Part shown: piece after piece, positions 50,697-61,600 of the stretch | How positions within the stretch are numbered: position 1 is the stretch's first letter | Layout of the letters: each line of letters opens with the position of its first letter | Source of the DNA: Bacteroidia bacterium | GTDB lineage: Bacteria > Bacteroidota > Bacteroidia > 2-12-FULL-35-15 | NCBI GenBank assembly: GCA_030654175.1 | Contig: JAURXZ010000024.1 | Location: forward strand, 434,001 to 498,000 | Direction: 5' to 3' | Length of the DNA: 64,000 bases | Notes under the pieces: generated by a model | Told to the model about the DNA's origin: nothing | Seen by the model: the letters and a program-made list of their open reading frames with translations, nothing else | Databases searched by the model: none | Program-made: the position numbers and the translations under genes

Positions 50697-50788
50697 GCGT
50701 TAGGGATTGCAACGCAAATCCTTTTCTGTTTAGAAAAGATTGAAGTGTAAAGCCCGCCCCTTTCTTTTTTCAAGAAAGGGGAACGCCC
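50697..50788. repeat. Dispersed palindromic element, second copy
   Basis: Begins GCGTTAGGGATTGC and ends GAACGCC. It is the reverse-oriented relative of 38232-38324, about 12.4 kb away. It lies between the convergent leuS and kup genes. Confidence 0.75.
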
Positions 50789-50809
50789 ACAATCAAGCTG
50801 AGACGTATA

Positions 50810-52747
50810 TTATCCAATCCTTTTCAAATTAATTTCTTTTGGCGGAGTAATTATCAAAGGCACTGTTTCCACAGTTACTGAACTTGTATCCAGTCCAAAT
50901 GCTTTTTCTTCCGATAAGCCCTTCCGTTTAAGAAAGGCATAAATATCCAGGATCAGTTTTTCGTAGAAAGGCAGATCATTTTCATACGAAATAAATTTCT
51001 CGATCACAACGAAACGGAAATCACCAATAATATTATTTTTATTAAGTGATTTATAACGGCTTGTAATATCAACTTCTTTCTTATTCACCATATCTTCCAC
51101 TACTTTTCTGAACATCATATTAATGCGGGGGGCAACACGGAAGCCCAATATGAAATCGATACGAATGACATCATCGTGAATGAACTCATTTACTTTGTAG
51201 TCCATGCGGTAGGGTTCATCCACCACATCCACGTGCACAAACCAGTATATATCGGCTCGTTTAGGTTGTTTCTGCGTAATGGAATAAATGATCTTGGATT
51301 CTATTTCCTCTCTGTCGTTCGCACTCGTAAGATAAACAAGGTGGGTGGCGTATTTCGGAACACTTAGGTCACGGCTTAGATCCTCCAATACAGGCAGGTA
51401 TTCAGCAAGTTTTACAAACTCCACATAACGGTTCCTGATCTTTCTTGCATAAAACCAGGCGAGCATCACGGTAATGAGTACACCGCCTATCATCAATGTT
51501 ATCCAGCCACCATGAGTGAACTTATGCAAATTAGCAATTAAAAAGGAGGTTTCTATGGTAAGGTACACGATCAGGCAAAGACCTATGAAAATAGGATTAT
51601 AACGCTTAATGATCATGTAATATGTTAGAAGGGTTGTGGTCATTAGCATAGTAAGTACAATTGCCAACCCATAAGCAGCTTCCATACCGGATGACTCCTG
51701 AAAGTAAAGAACAATTCCGATACATCCAACTAACAGAAGCCAGTTGATAGATGGTATGTAGATCTGTCCTTTAAGATCGGTAGGGTAATTTACTTTAACT
51801 TTTGGCCAGAAATTGAGGCGCATGGCCTCGTTGATCAGGGTGAATGAACCGCTTATCAATGCCTGGCTGGCAACGATTGCCGCAACTGTTGATATTGCAA
51901 TACCCGCAGGAATAAACCATTGAGGCATAATACTATAAAAAGGGTTGCTTGTAAGCTTTTGACCTTCCTGAGCAATCAGCCAGGCTCCCTGACCAAAATA
52001 ATTTAAAATAAGTGCCGTTTTAACAAAGATCCAGGTAACACGAATGTTTTTTTTACCGCAATGGCCCAAATCGGAGTAAAGCGCTTCTGCTCCTGTTGTA
52101 CATAAAAAAACCGCACCCAACACTAAAAACCCTTCCGGGTGAAGGAATAAGAGTTTATAAGCATAGTATGGGTTGATGGCCTTAATAACGCTGAAGTTAG
52201 TCGATATTTGAAGCGCTCCCAGGATGCTTAACATCAAAAACCACACTAGCATAGCGGGTCCAAAAAACTTACCAATAAATTTTGTTCCAAATTGTTGTAT
52301 TCCAAACAATACTGTGATAATGGCAATAACAATGGGAATGGTGTGAATTTCAGGGTTTATTGTACGTAAGCCTTCTATGGCTGAAGCAACCGAAATAGGA
52401 GGGGTAATTATACCATCAGCTAATAAGGTACTTCCACCAATTACAGCCGGGAACATTAACCATTTAATTTTTGCTTTTTTCACTAAAGCGTATAAAGCGA
52501 AAATTCCACCTTCTCCTTTATTATCTGCCCGCAGTGTTAGTATTACATATTTTACGGTGGTTTGTAGGGTAAGCGTCCAAAAAATGCAGGAGAGCCCGCC
52601 TAAAATGGTGTCGGAATTAATAACATTATTTTCCCCCACAATGGCTTTTAACACATAAAGAGGGGATGTTCCGATATCACCGAAAATAATTCCAAGTGTA
52701 ATTAATGCTCCGGCAGCGGAAACTTTTTTTAAATCAAGAGATGACAT
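50810..52747 (-). CDS. kup: Kup-family potassium transporter
   Basis: 645 residues with twelve predicted membrane spans in the first 430 and a cytoplasmic C-terminal domain. The N-terminal signature is GALITLGIIFGDIGTSPLYV, followed by GEGGIFALYALV and FGQGAWLI. The family imports K+ with protons, mostly at low pH. It lies 9 bases after the sensor kinase gene on the same strand. The kinase and the NtrC-type regulator before it may therefore control the transporter. Confidence 0.93.
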   Translation of the reverse strand: MSSLDLKKVSAAGALITLGIIFGDIGTSPLYVLKAIVGENNVINSDTILGGLSCIFWTLTLQTTVKYVILTLRADNKGEGGIFALYALVKKAKIKWLMFPAVIGGSTLLADGIITPPISVASAIEGLRTINPEIHTIPIVIAIITVLFGIQQFGTKFIGKFFGPAMLVWFLMLSILGALQISTNFSVIKAINPYYAYKLLFLHPEGFLVLGAVFLCTTGAEALYSDLGHCGKKNIRVTWIFVKTALILNYFGQGAWLIAQEGQKLTSNPFYSIMPQWFIPAGIAISTVAAIVASQALISGSFTLINEAMRLNFWPKVKVNYPTDLKGQIYIPSINWLLLVGCIGIVLYFQESSGMEAAYGLAIVLTMLMTTTLLTYYMIIKRYNPIFIGLCLIVYLTIETSFLIANLHKFTHGGWITLMIGGVLITVMLAWFYARKIRNRYVEFVKLAEYLPVLEDLSRDLSVPKYATHLVYLTSANDREEIESKIIYSITQKQPKRADIYWFVHVDVVDEPYRMDYKVNEFIHDDVIRIDFILGFRVAPRINMMFRKVVEDMVNKKEVDITSRYKSLNKNNIIGDFRFVVIEKFISYENDLPFYEKLILDIYAFLKRKGLSEEKAFGLDTSSVTVETVPLIITPPKEINLKRIG

Positions 52748-52756
52748 AATTTTAAA

Positions 52757-53983
52757 TTATAGTGGTATTTCGTTTAAAAAATTTCGGTTTAAAGTGAAGT
52801 TGAATTTGCTCCCTACACCAACAGCGCTATCTACCCATATTTCCCCTTCCTGGGCTTCAATAAATTGTTTGCTGATGGCGAGGCCTAAACCCGTGCCCGA
52901 CTTGCTGCCGGGTACTTGAAAATAGCGGTCAAAAATTTTGTCCTGATATTTTTTGTCAATACCTTTTCCAAAATCCTGCACAGAAAACAATACGGTACGA
53001 GGGTTCGTTTTTATTTCGATAATGATCTTACTGTTTTCGGGTGAATATCTTATCGCATTGGAAACCAGGTTCACAAGCACCCAGGCTGTTTTTTCAATAT
53101 CTGCATCTATTACAGGGGGTGTTTCATCGTATGTTAATTCAAGTTTAATTTGTTTTTGTTCTGCCTGAAAATGCACAGCTTCCAATGCATAATCCACAAT
53201 TTGTTTAGGATCGGAAGGGTGTATATTAAGTTGAATTTTCCCCGATTCCATTTGTGCCATGCTAAGCACTTCTGTCGTGATCTTTAATACACGGGCGGTA
53301 TCTTCTTTAATGTTTTGAATAAGTTGTTTTTGCTCAGGGTTCAAAGTTCCGATGCGTTCATCACCCAGTAATTTTGTGCTTAATTTAATGGCCGCGATCG
53401 GAGTTTTAATTTCGTGGGAAACCGTTGCAATAAAATTTGTTTTTTCCCTGTCGCGTTTAATGATTGGTAATGCGATGTAACCGGGGAAGCGCGCAATAAA
53501 AATAATAGCTAACAATAAAAATAACCCTCCGCTTATCAGCATATACAAAAATGCATTTTGGGCTGTTTCCTGAGCTTGTGCATTGCGCTCTTCTACTGCT
53601 TTCATATTTAATTCCATTATTTTGTATAAAAGTTGATTGACAGAAGAGATGATTTTTCGTGAATTTTTTGTGCTTTTTATTTCCTTAATATAAAAAGCAA
53701 TTGAATCAGTAAGATCTTTCTCGCCTTGCTCTGTGATATTGGCTTGTTGCAGAGCAAGTGTGTTTTCAAAGGCTGTAGTATTAAAATTTATGGAATCATT
53801 TATTGCTAAAGAAAGTTCTTTCAACATATTTTTTGCATGAACAATACTGGTATAATTATTCATTAAAATTGCATTGGAATCATTTGCCAGTTTTTTGGTG
53901 CTGTATGCCGAAATGCCTGTTATTATTATGGATAGCGTGAATAAAAAAAGCAATCCTGCTTCTATTTTTCTTTTGAGGTTCAT
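52757..53983 (-). CDS. Membrane sensor histidine kinase
   Basis: 408 residues. Two membrane spans (residues about 10-28 and 146-165) enclose a helical periplasmic domain of about 115 residues, of the four-helix-bundle kind. HisKA follows with ATVSHEIKTPIAAIKL (His190), and then HATPase_c with LVNLVSNAIRYS, FGKGIDKKYQDKIF and GTGLGLAISK. The gene lies between an NtrC-type regulator and kup, so it is probably the cognate sensor. Confidence 0.92.
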   Translation of the reverse strand: MNLKRKIEAGLLFLFTLSIIITGISAYSTKKLANDSNAILMNNYTSIVHAKNMLKELSLAINDSINFNTTAFENTLALQQANITEQGEKDLTDSIAFYIKEIKSTKNSRKIISSVNQLLYKIMELNMKAVEERNAQAQETAQNAFLYMLISGGLFLLLAIIFIARFPGYIALPIIKRDREKTNFIATVSHEIKTPIAAIKLSTKLLGDERIGTLNPEQKQLIQNIKEDTARVLKITTEVLSMAQMESGKIQLNIHPSDPKQIVDYALEAVHFQAEQKQIKLELTYDETPPVIDADIEKTAWVLVNLVSNAIRYSPENSKIIIEIKTNPRTVLFSVQDFGKGIDKKYQDKIFDRYFQVPGSKSGTGLGLAISKQFIEAQEGEIWVDSAVGVGSKFNFTLNRNFLNEIPL

Positions 53984-54136
53984 GGTTGTTAATTTCTTGA
54001 CGTTTTGGGTTCTGTTTTAAATTTCAGCTTAACCATATTCAATTTGATTAAACTACTATGCCAAAATTTAATCCGAAAACAAAAAAGCATTTAAGAGCTT
54101 GAAAATAAAAGAGATGAAAAATCGCAGAAAAAAAAT

Positions 54137-54162
54137 AACCCTTCCAAAATGGAAGGGTTTTT
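54137..54162 (-). terminator. Rho-independent terminator after the NtrC-type gene
   Basis: Stem AACCCTTCC / GGAAGGGTT with a short A/T loop. On the minus strand a T8 run follows. It lies 18 bases beyond the stop of the regulator gene and separates it, at least partly, from the kinase gene. Confidence 0.8.
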
Positions 54163-54179
54163 CAAAATGGTAGGGTATT

Positions 54180-55532
54180 TTACTTTTCCAGATGGTACTC
54201 TTCCATTTTTCGGTAAAGCGTAGTTAAGCCAATTCCTAATAGTTCAGCCGCCTTTGTTTTATTTCCTTTTGCAAGGTGAATTATTTTTTGAATATGAATT
54301 TTTTCCATACTTTCCAATGTTGTTGCAGAGGATGTTAACGTGATGTTTTCACAATGAATGATTTCTGCAGGTAGCAAGTCAATAGTAAGGGTTTCTGTGT
54401 CACATAAAATAACAGCTCGTTCAATAATGTTTTTTAATTCACGAATATTTCCCCGCCATTCATAATTTTTTAATTGTTGTATGAATGCTTTATCCATGGA
54501 GGTAATGCGCTTCTTTATTTTTGCTGAATAAACAGTTAAAAAATAATTGGCAAGCTCCTCAATATCTTTTTTTCGTTCACGTAAAGATGGAACTGTGATT
54601 TTAAAAGTAGATAAGCGATAATACAGATCGGAGCGAAAATGTTCCTGTTCACTTTCTTTTTTCAGGTCCCTATTGGTGGCGGCAATGATGCGTACATTTA
54701 CTTTTGTTGGTTTGGAATCTCCTACTTTTATAAAAGTTTGCGTTTCCAATACACGCAATAATTTGGCCTGAAGATCCAGGTTCATTTCCCCCATTTCGTC
54801 TAAAAACAATGTCCCTTCATTCGCCTCTTCAAAGAGTCCTTTCTTATCGTTAGTTGCGCCCGTATATGCACCTTTGCGGTGCCCGAACAATTCACTTTCT
54901 AAAAGATCTTTTGGAAAGGCACTGCAATTAACTGCTACAAATGATTTCGCTTTTCTGCTACTCGCATTGTGTATCGCCTGAGCAAACAATTCTTTGCCCA
55001 CACCTGTTTCGCCTTCCAACAAAACAGTAGAATCAGTGGGTGCCACTTTTCTTGCCATTCGAATGGTTTCCTGAATAGGTTCTGATTTCCCTAATATGGT
55101 TTCGAAACTGATTTTATTTTCTAATTTGTTTTCCAGCTCTGCTATTCGTTTTTGAAGCTGCACTTTTTCAACGGCACGATTTATAGCTGGAATGATCTGT
55201 TCGTTATCATCCCCCTTGGTAAAATAATCAAATGCACCTAGCTTAATGGCTTTTACACCATCGTGTATAGTGCCAAAGGCTGTCATAACAATAACTTCAC
55301 ATAGGGGGTACTTGGTTTTTATTTTGCCAACAAGTTCAATTCCATTGGCATCGGGAAGTTTAACATCTGTGATGATCAGATCAATATTTTTTTCCTGCTC
55401 CAGCAGTTGTAGTCCTCTGTTTGCATTTGCGGCCTGGAAAACCTGAAACCCTTCAAGTTCGATGATCCGGGAGAGCAGTTGACGGAGTTTTTCTTCATCG
55501 TCTATAATGAGTATGCGTGATTTCGCTTTCAT
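54180..55532 (-). CDS. NtrC-family sigma-54 response regulator
   Basis: 450 residues. The receiver has Asp11/Asp12 and phospho-Asp56 (IITDVKLPD). The AAA+ core carries GETGVGKE (Walker A, residues 173-180), GAYTGA (sigma-54 contact, 221-226) and an intact arginine finger region. A Fis-type helix-turn-helix lies near 405-445. It activates sigma-54 promoters when phosphorylated, presumably by the kinase at 52757. The target genes are unknown; kup is the obvious candidate by position. Confidence 0.95.
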   Translation of the reverse strand: MKAKSRILIIDDEEKLRQLLSRIIELEGFQVFQAANANRGLQLLEQEKNIDLIITDVKLPDANGIELVGKIKTKYPLCEVIVMTAFGTIHDGVKAIKLGAFDYFTKGDDNEQIIPAINRAVEKVQLQKRIAELENKLENKISFETILGKSEPIQETIRMARKVAPTDSTVLLEGETGVGKELFAQAIHNASSRKAKSFVAVNCSAFPKDLLESELFGHRKGAYTGATNDKKGLFEEANEGTLFLDEMGEMNLDLQAKLLRVLETQTFIKVGDSKPTKVNVRIIAATNRDLKKESEQEHFRSDLYYRLSTFKITVPSLRERKKDIEELANYFLTVYSAKIKKRITSMDKAFIQQLKNYEWRGNIRELKNIIERAVILCDTETLTIDLLPAEIIHCENITLTSSATTLESMEKIHIQKIIHLAKGNKTKAAELLGIGLTTLYRKMEEYHLEK

Positions 55533-55608
55533 ATTCTCAACAAAGGTATTTAAAATAAAACCGGGATTTTATTTTTTTGTGTTCTCTTATTTCAGAACAT
55601 CCTAAATA

Positions 55609-55644
55609 AAAAACGCCCATTCTTGGATAAAGAATGGGCGTTTT
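55609..55644 (-). terminator. Rho-independent terminator, usable in both directions
   Basis: Stem AAACGCCCATTCTT / AAGAATGGGCGTTT with GGATA loop and flanking A and T runs. On the minus strand it follows the adhesin gene by 19 bases. Confidence 0.85.
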
Positions 55645-55662
55645 AAAATGGCTTCAAATTGA

Positions 55663-58600
55663 TTATTCAATAATTAATTTCTGAATTGCAACATCAACAT
55701 CAGTTACTAATTTAATGTAATAGATGCCTTTTGCCAAACTCTTTACATCAATCTGTTTGCTGTATTCGGCTGTATTGTTTTTATCCATTTCGTAATAAAC
55801 TTCTTTACCTTGCAGATCAACAATGCTGATCGATAATTGATCGAAATTTGCATTGCTTATGGTAATATTAAATTTACCGTTGTTAGGATTTGGGTAAGTT
55901 GTAACGGCCTTAGAAAAAGAATTCTCTTCAATTCCGGCACACTGTTCAACTATGATGTTTTGTGATGTAGCATTTGAACAACCACTTACGGTTACTGTAT
56001 ACGTGATTGATATCGGACCAACACTCGCTAATGAAGGAGTGAACATTCCGGCACTAACGCCCGCTCCTGCATATGTTCCTCCTGCCGGAGAGCCTCCCGT
56101 TAAAGCAAATGCCGGAGCTTGAAAACATACGGTGTCAGTAAATGGTGCTAAGCTCACTGTTGGCTTATTGTAAACAGTAACAACCACGTTCTGGCTACCT
56201 CCTGCACAACCACTTGCGTTGGTTATGTATGCATAGGTAACAGTTACAGGGGAAGTAGTTGTATTCGTTAGTATTTCGCTCACATTCGCAGTGCCTGAAG
56301 TTCCGGGTTCTGCAATGCCTGATACTGTGGCACGGATCCAGGAAAACGACACACCCGGTGTGGTGCTGGTTGCAGTGTAGGTGAATGTTGTTCCGCTGCA
56401 TACTGACGGTGCCAAGCTGCTGCTTAATACAGGTACCTGGCCAACAGTTACAACTACGCTTTGACCTGGTGCATTGGTACAACCGTTTGCTGTGGTGATA
56501 TAAACATAAGTAACACTGATAGGTGAAGTGGTAGTGTTGGTGAGCGTTTCATTCACATTCCCGGAACCGGTTGCTGCAAGATTAGATATACCGGTAACGG
56601 CAGCTCTTGCCCATGTAAAAGCAGCTCCCGAACTTAAACTTGTTGGGGTATACGTGAAAGCTGTTCCTGTACATATTGATGGCGGTGTTAATGAACTGCT
56701 CAACGATGGATTGGGATTTACTGTCACGGTAACGTTTTGTATGTTACTGCATATACTCAATGTTGTTGTATAAACATAAATAACATTGATAGGTAAACCG
56801 GTAGTATTGGTAAGCACTTCGCTGATATTAGCCGTGCCAGTTGTGCCAACCTCAGTGATTCCTGTTATTGTTGCACGGCTCCAGGCGAATGTAGCACTTG
56901 GTGTTGCACTGGTTGCGGTATAAGTAAAGGTTGCCCCGCTGCATATTGCTGTTGGTGTTAGTGTGCTGCTCAATACAGGTGCAGGATTTGTAAATTCATC
57001 AGCACCTATATCAGGATTGCTTGCATCACGGGTATCGTTGTCGATATCTGCAATGATTCCTGTTATTGGAGTTCCTGTGTGATCAATGCCGCAATTGCTT
57101 GCAACCACAAGGTGAAGGTCAGTTACAGACGTAAATACAGGTACAACTGATAATGAATTAACATCTTTGCCGGTAGCAATTTTCCATGCGGCAAGATTTG
57201 CGGTGTTACTTCCAAAGAAGCCTAAATTTGGTGCAGTTCCTGCATCATAATCATTATAATTAATATCAGTGAATACAGTATTTGCTGCATTACAAATAAC
57301 GCTGAATCTTTCGGTTCCAGTAGTTTGAGAATTTGAAAAAATATTATTACGCACATTCAATGAATTTGGAGTTGTTACTCCACTGGTAACATTAAATGCG
57401 GCAGGTAGCCCTGTTACATCAGTTTGATTCGTATTCATCGAAACAGAATTGTAATAAACATTGTAACCGCCACCATTGGTTATTATTATTCCATATCCGT
57501 TATCGCCCGAACCATCGGATGACCAGCCGTAGCCTGCAACATCAAAGATCATATTATTAGAAACAGTAAGACTGGAAGCTGTTGATGATGCACTTAAAAG
57601 GATGCCATTGCAACCATAACCACCAGTATTGGTATTCTTAACATCACTTATTTTATTTGCATTAATTATACCACCGGAAATAGCTCCAACTACAATTATA
57701 CCTGAAGCTGTGCTTGTTGAGCTTGTTGTAACCCCAAAAATTGTATTGTTGGAAGCAATAAAATTTGTTTGATTGGAAATAAACAACCCTCTGAATCCGA
57801 TCTTATTAAGGGCTGTAGCAGAGCCAATAAGGTTGTTAGTTATTGTGCTTACGCTTTCACCTGTTGCAGGGCCCACCACAGCAATTCCATACGAAGATGT
57901 ATTTATAACATTGTTCTGATAGGTATTGTTAGCGTTTGCTGCTTCAGCAGCACCACCTATTGTGGTACCACTAGAGGATACAATGGCAGCAAATGTGGTG
58001 GTAGGAGCATTTCCCGTGATGATGCAGTTTTTAACAGTATTGTTTGTCGCACCATCTGTAGCAGAAGCACTGCCTATCCAAATAATAGCAGAAGAAGTTC
58101 CTGTGTTTGTATTGGTGATCGTTAGATCTCTTGTTGTTCCACCTGAATTAGAGCCATCAAAAGTAACATAATCAGCACCGTTTAGTTTAATTAATGCGGT
58201 GGCACTGCTGCCTGTTAAAGTTGCCGTAACTCCTGTAGATGGTTTAATGAGTAATGTATAGTTGGAAGAACATCCGTATCCTATTGAATTCAATGCATTA
58301 GCACCTGTTTCAGTAGTTCCTGTAAGGATATTGGCAATAAGGTTTCCGGCCAGACCATTTGTATTAATAGCATCAAATAATCCGCCCGCTCCGGTTAAAG
58401 TTGTGTAGGTTCCACCGGTACCAACGGTAACTGTGCCGCTTAATCCGGCTAATATTTTATAACTGTTTATGGTTCCACCGATAGGGAATGCTGCAATTGT
58501 TAACGCCACGCTGGTTGGAGGGGCTGCAAAAGTTCCGTTATTGACGCTGATGTTAGGTGTTGGAGAAACAACATCCTGTGCTACCACAAAATATTGAACA

Positions 58601-61600
58601 GTATCCCCAACGGCAACACCTCCAAATACTAAAGCATAATCAAGAACTAAACTGAAAGGACTTGTTGAATTGGTTGCCTCGGTATATTTCCATCCGTTAG
58701 TTGTATTGGTGTTGGTGCCTGGCAATGTGTTTAAATTAGTTGTTTTTTTGAACCATATACGTGGTTTTGTTCCGGCAGTGGTGTTAATACCTGTCCCATC
58801 AGTAATTGTAGCCGAAACAGTATCATTAACCAAACAGCTGTTATTGGTCAAAACGGTGTAAGAAATAACAGGAGCTATCAGGTCAAGTGGCACCCCGTTA
58901 AATTCATCAGCACCAATGTCGGGAGAAGTTCCTGTACCGGCATATCCCGGGTTTCCCTGGCGGATATTGGCATCAAAGTCATCGGTAATGGAGGCAATAT
59001 TTACAGCTCCGCTTTCTATCTGTGTGGCAACTGTAGTATTGATATGTAAAAAGTTGACGTTAGAACCTATCGTTGAAACAAAGGTAGTATTCTCTGTAAT
59101 TGAAGAAATATCTCTCGAAGCAATGGTTCCAGCGGTAAAAGCACCTGCTTTATAAGCAGCCATTGTTTGTGCTGAGCTAACGCCATCCGAATAAATAAGA
59201 TTCGCAATCCCTGGTGTGCCGGCATAAAACAGGTTATTATTGGATGTTGAAGCATAATTCGCTAATGTGCTCGCTGCACCTGCACTTCTGCGGTAAGCAA
59301 CTGTTAAACCCGTTCCTGAAGGAGTGGAAGCGTTTACGATAATGTTATTTCTCAGGTTTAGTGCGGCTGTAGTAGCTGTTGTACTTGCAGCATGATAAAT
59401 ACCACTGGTACCGAAATTCGTTCCGCTAGATGTAGCATTAATATAAACCGTATTGTAATAAACATTGATCGTTGAAGTTGATGAAGTGGAAGTAACACTG
59501 ATACCTCTGATAGCGTCAGTGAAGGTAGATGCCGGTGTTCTTAGATCACCAATTATATTATTATACGCATTAACAGTGGTGCCACTGGAAATACGCAAAC
59601 CATCCACTGCACCGGATGCGTTTCCATTGCTTAAATAATAAATTTTGTTTTTAAAAATATTTTGAGTTGTTCCGCCAGTTATAGAAATACCTGTAACCGT
59701 CCCGCTGCCTGACGACAAAAGGCTATCAACAGTATTACTAAAAAAGTTTTGATTACCACTTGCAGAAACAATACCTGTGATATTCCCTCCTCCGATCACA
59801 TTAGTGATTGTATTGCCTGACACATTGTTAGTGGCAGAAATGTTATCGGAATACCCAACGTTAAGTATCGTTATTGCACCAGATCCTGTGGTTATGTTAC
59901 GGAAGGTATTGTTAGTAACGGTTTTTTTTGGTCCCGGAGTAGATCCATCGCTGCTTCTCCATCCGGAAATGGTTGTAGTACCTGCGAAAGCAAGGTTAGA
60001 AAAATTATTGCTGGTATTTGTCTCTGTAACTGTGGAAGAAGAAAAAGCAAACGAATTATAGAAATATACAATTCCGCCTGTTCCTGTATTGTTATACCCG
60101 GTCACTACGGCATTTGAATTGATCGAATGTGATGTGCTGGCATCATGTGTAACATCGTTTGAAATAAAAGTGATATTTCCTGTGGTATTTACATTTAATG
60201 CAGTAAACGTATTTGTGCTGATATTAGTTGAACCTGAAAAAGAAGTGTTTTCTATATATATATGATCCGAGCTGGTTGCAACTGTATTGGTTATTCCACG
60301 AATGTCATTTCCTGTAACCGATAATAATGCTGTACCTGCACCATCTGTGTTGGAAATACCCATTAAGGTTCCGGAGTTAGCCGCGCTGTATGTTACCAAT
60401 CCACCCGTTGAATTTCCTAACTGATTATCTTTGAAATTAATAGCTGTAGTTACAACACCTGAGTTTTCAATTCCGGTAAATGTTCCAGTAGTGGATGCTA
60501 AACTATTGTTCCTGATAATGTTGTTATTGATATTTGCTGTTGCAGAAACTGCATTGTTTGAAATACCAATAAAAGCACCAGTACCGGTATTGGTACCTGA
60601 AATTATATTATTAGTGCCTATTGAAAGTGTTCCGGTTGCAGACGCGGAGTCAACAAGTATACCGCTATATGCAGAAGCCCCTGTGCCAAAAGAAGAGGTG
60701 TTTTGGATAGTGTTTCCTGTGATTGAAATGGTACCCGTAGCCGCATTATAAATACCTCTGAATTTACATATCGCAGTGGTTGTTCCACTTGTTCCAACAG
60801 CAATTGAATGCGCTGTGGTTGTGCTGCCTATGGTGTTGCCTGAAACGGTGAAGTTACCTGCTGTTCCAGCAGTATATATACCATTGAATGTATATCCAAT
60901 GCCTGCCGTACCGGTTGTGAGTATAGAACCAATGGTATTGTTTTGTATGCTTACAGTTCCTGTAGATTTAGCGGAAATACCTGCAATATAGGGAAGCGAT
61001 GTGGAAGACGTTATTGAAATACTACCCGTCCCTGTTGCAGCACCAATTGTATTACCCGTAGTAGTACCAATATTTACTGTACCACCTAATACGCTGATCC
61101 CTGAAAAAATTCCAGGTGCTAAAGTAGCACCACTGGTGGTAGAGAGTGTTATAGCAGCAATTGTATTACCCTGAATGCTGGATACTGGTGTAGCTGCAGC
61201 GGTTAATTCTATTCCTAAAAACCGGCTTGCAAAACCACCATCATAGGTTGTTACACCGGTAGCGGTAGAAGTAGCATATCCTATTGTATTATTGCTGATG
61301 GTATAACCGCCACCGCTAGCTGTAAGAATATTAATAGCACTGTGGGTTGCGCCAGCCGTAGCTGTTCTGGCGGCTGTTTGGAAAAATTTATTGCCTGTTA
61401 TTGTCCATGCAGAACTGAAAGCAGATACAAAAATACCATTGGATGGTGTCCCCGGACTGTAATAATCCTGAATGTTATTATTGGTAATGGATATTCCGCT
61501 GTTGTCGATCGTGTTTGAAGTACCGGCAGAACCTATCGCATTAAAAGGTAAGTTCGATCCCGCTGAAGTGATCGTACATCCTGTAATTGTATTTCCGTCA

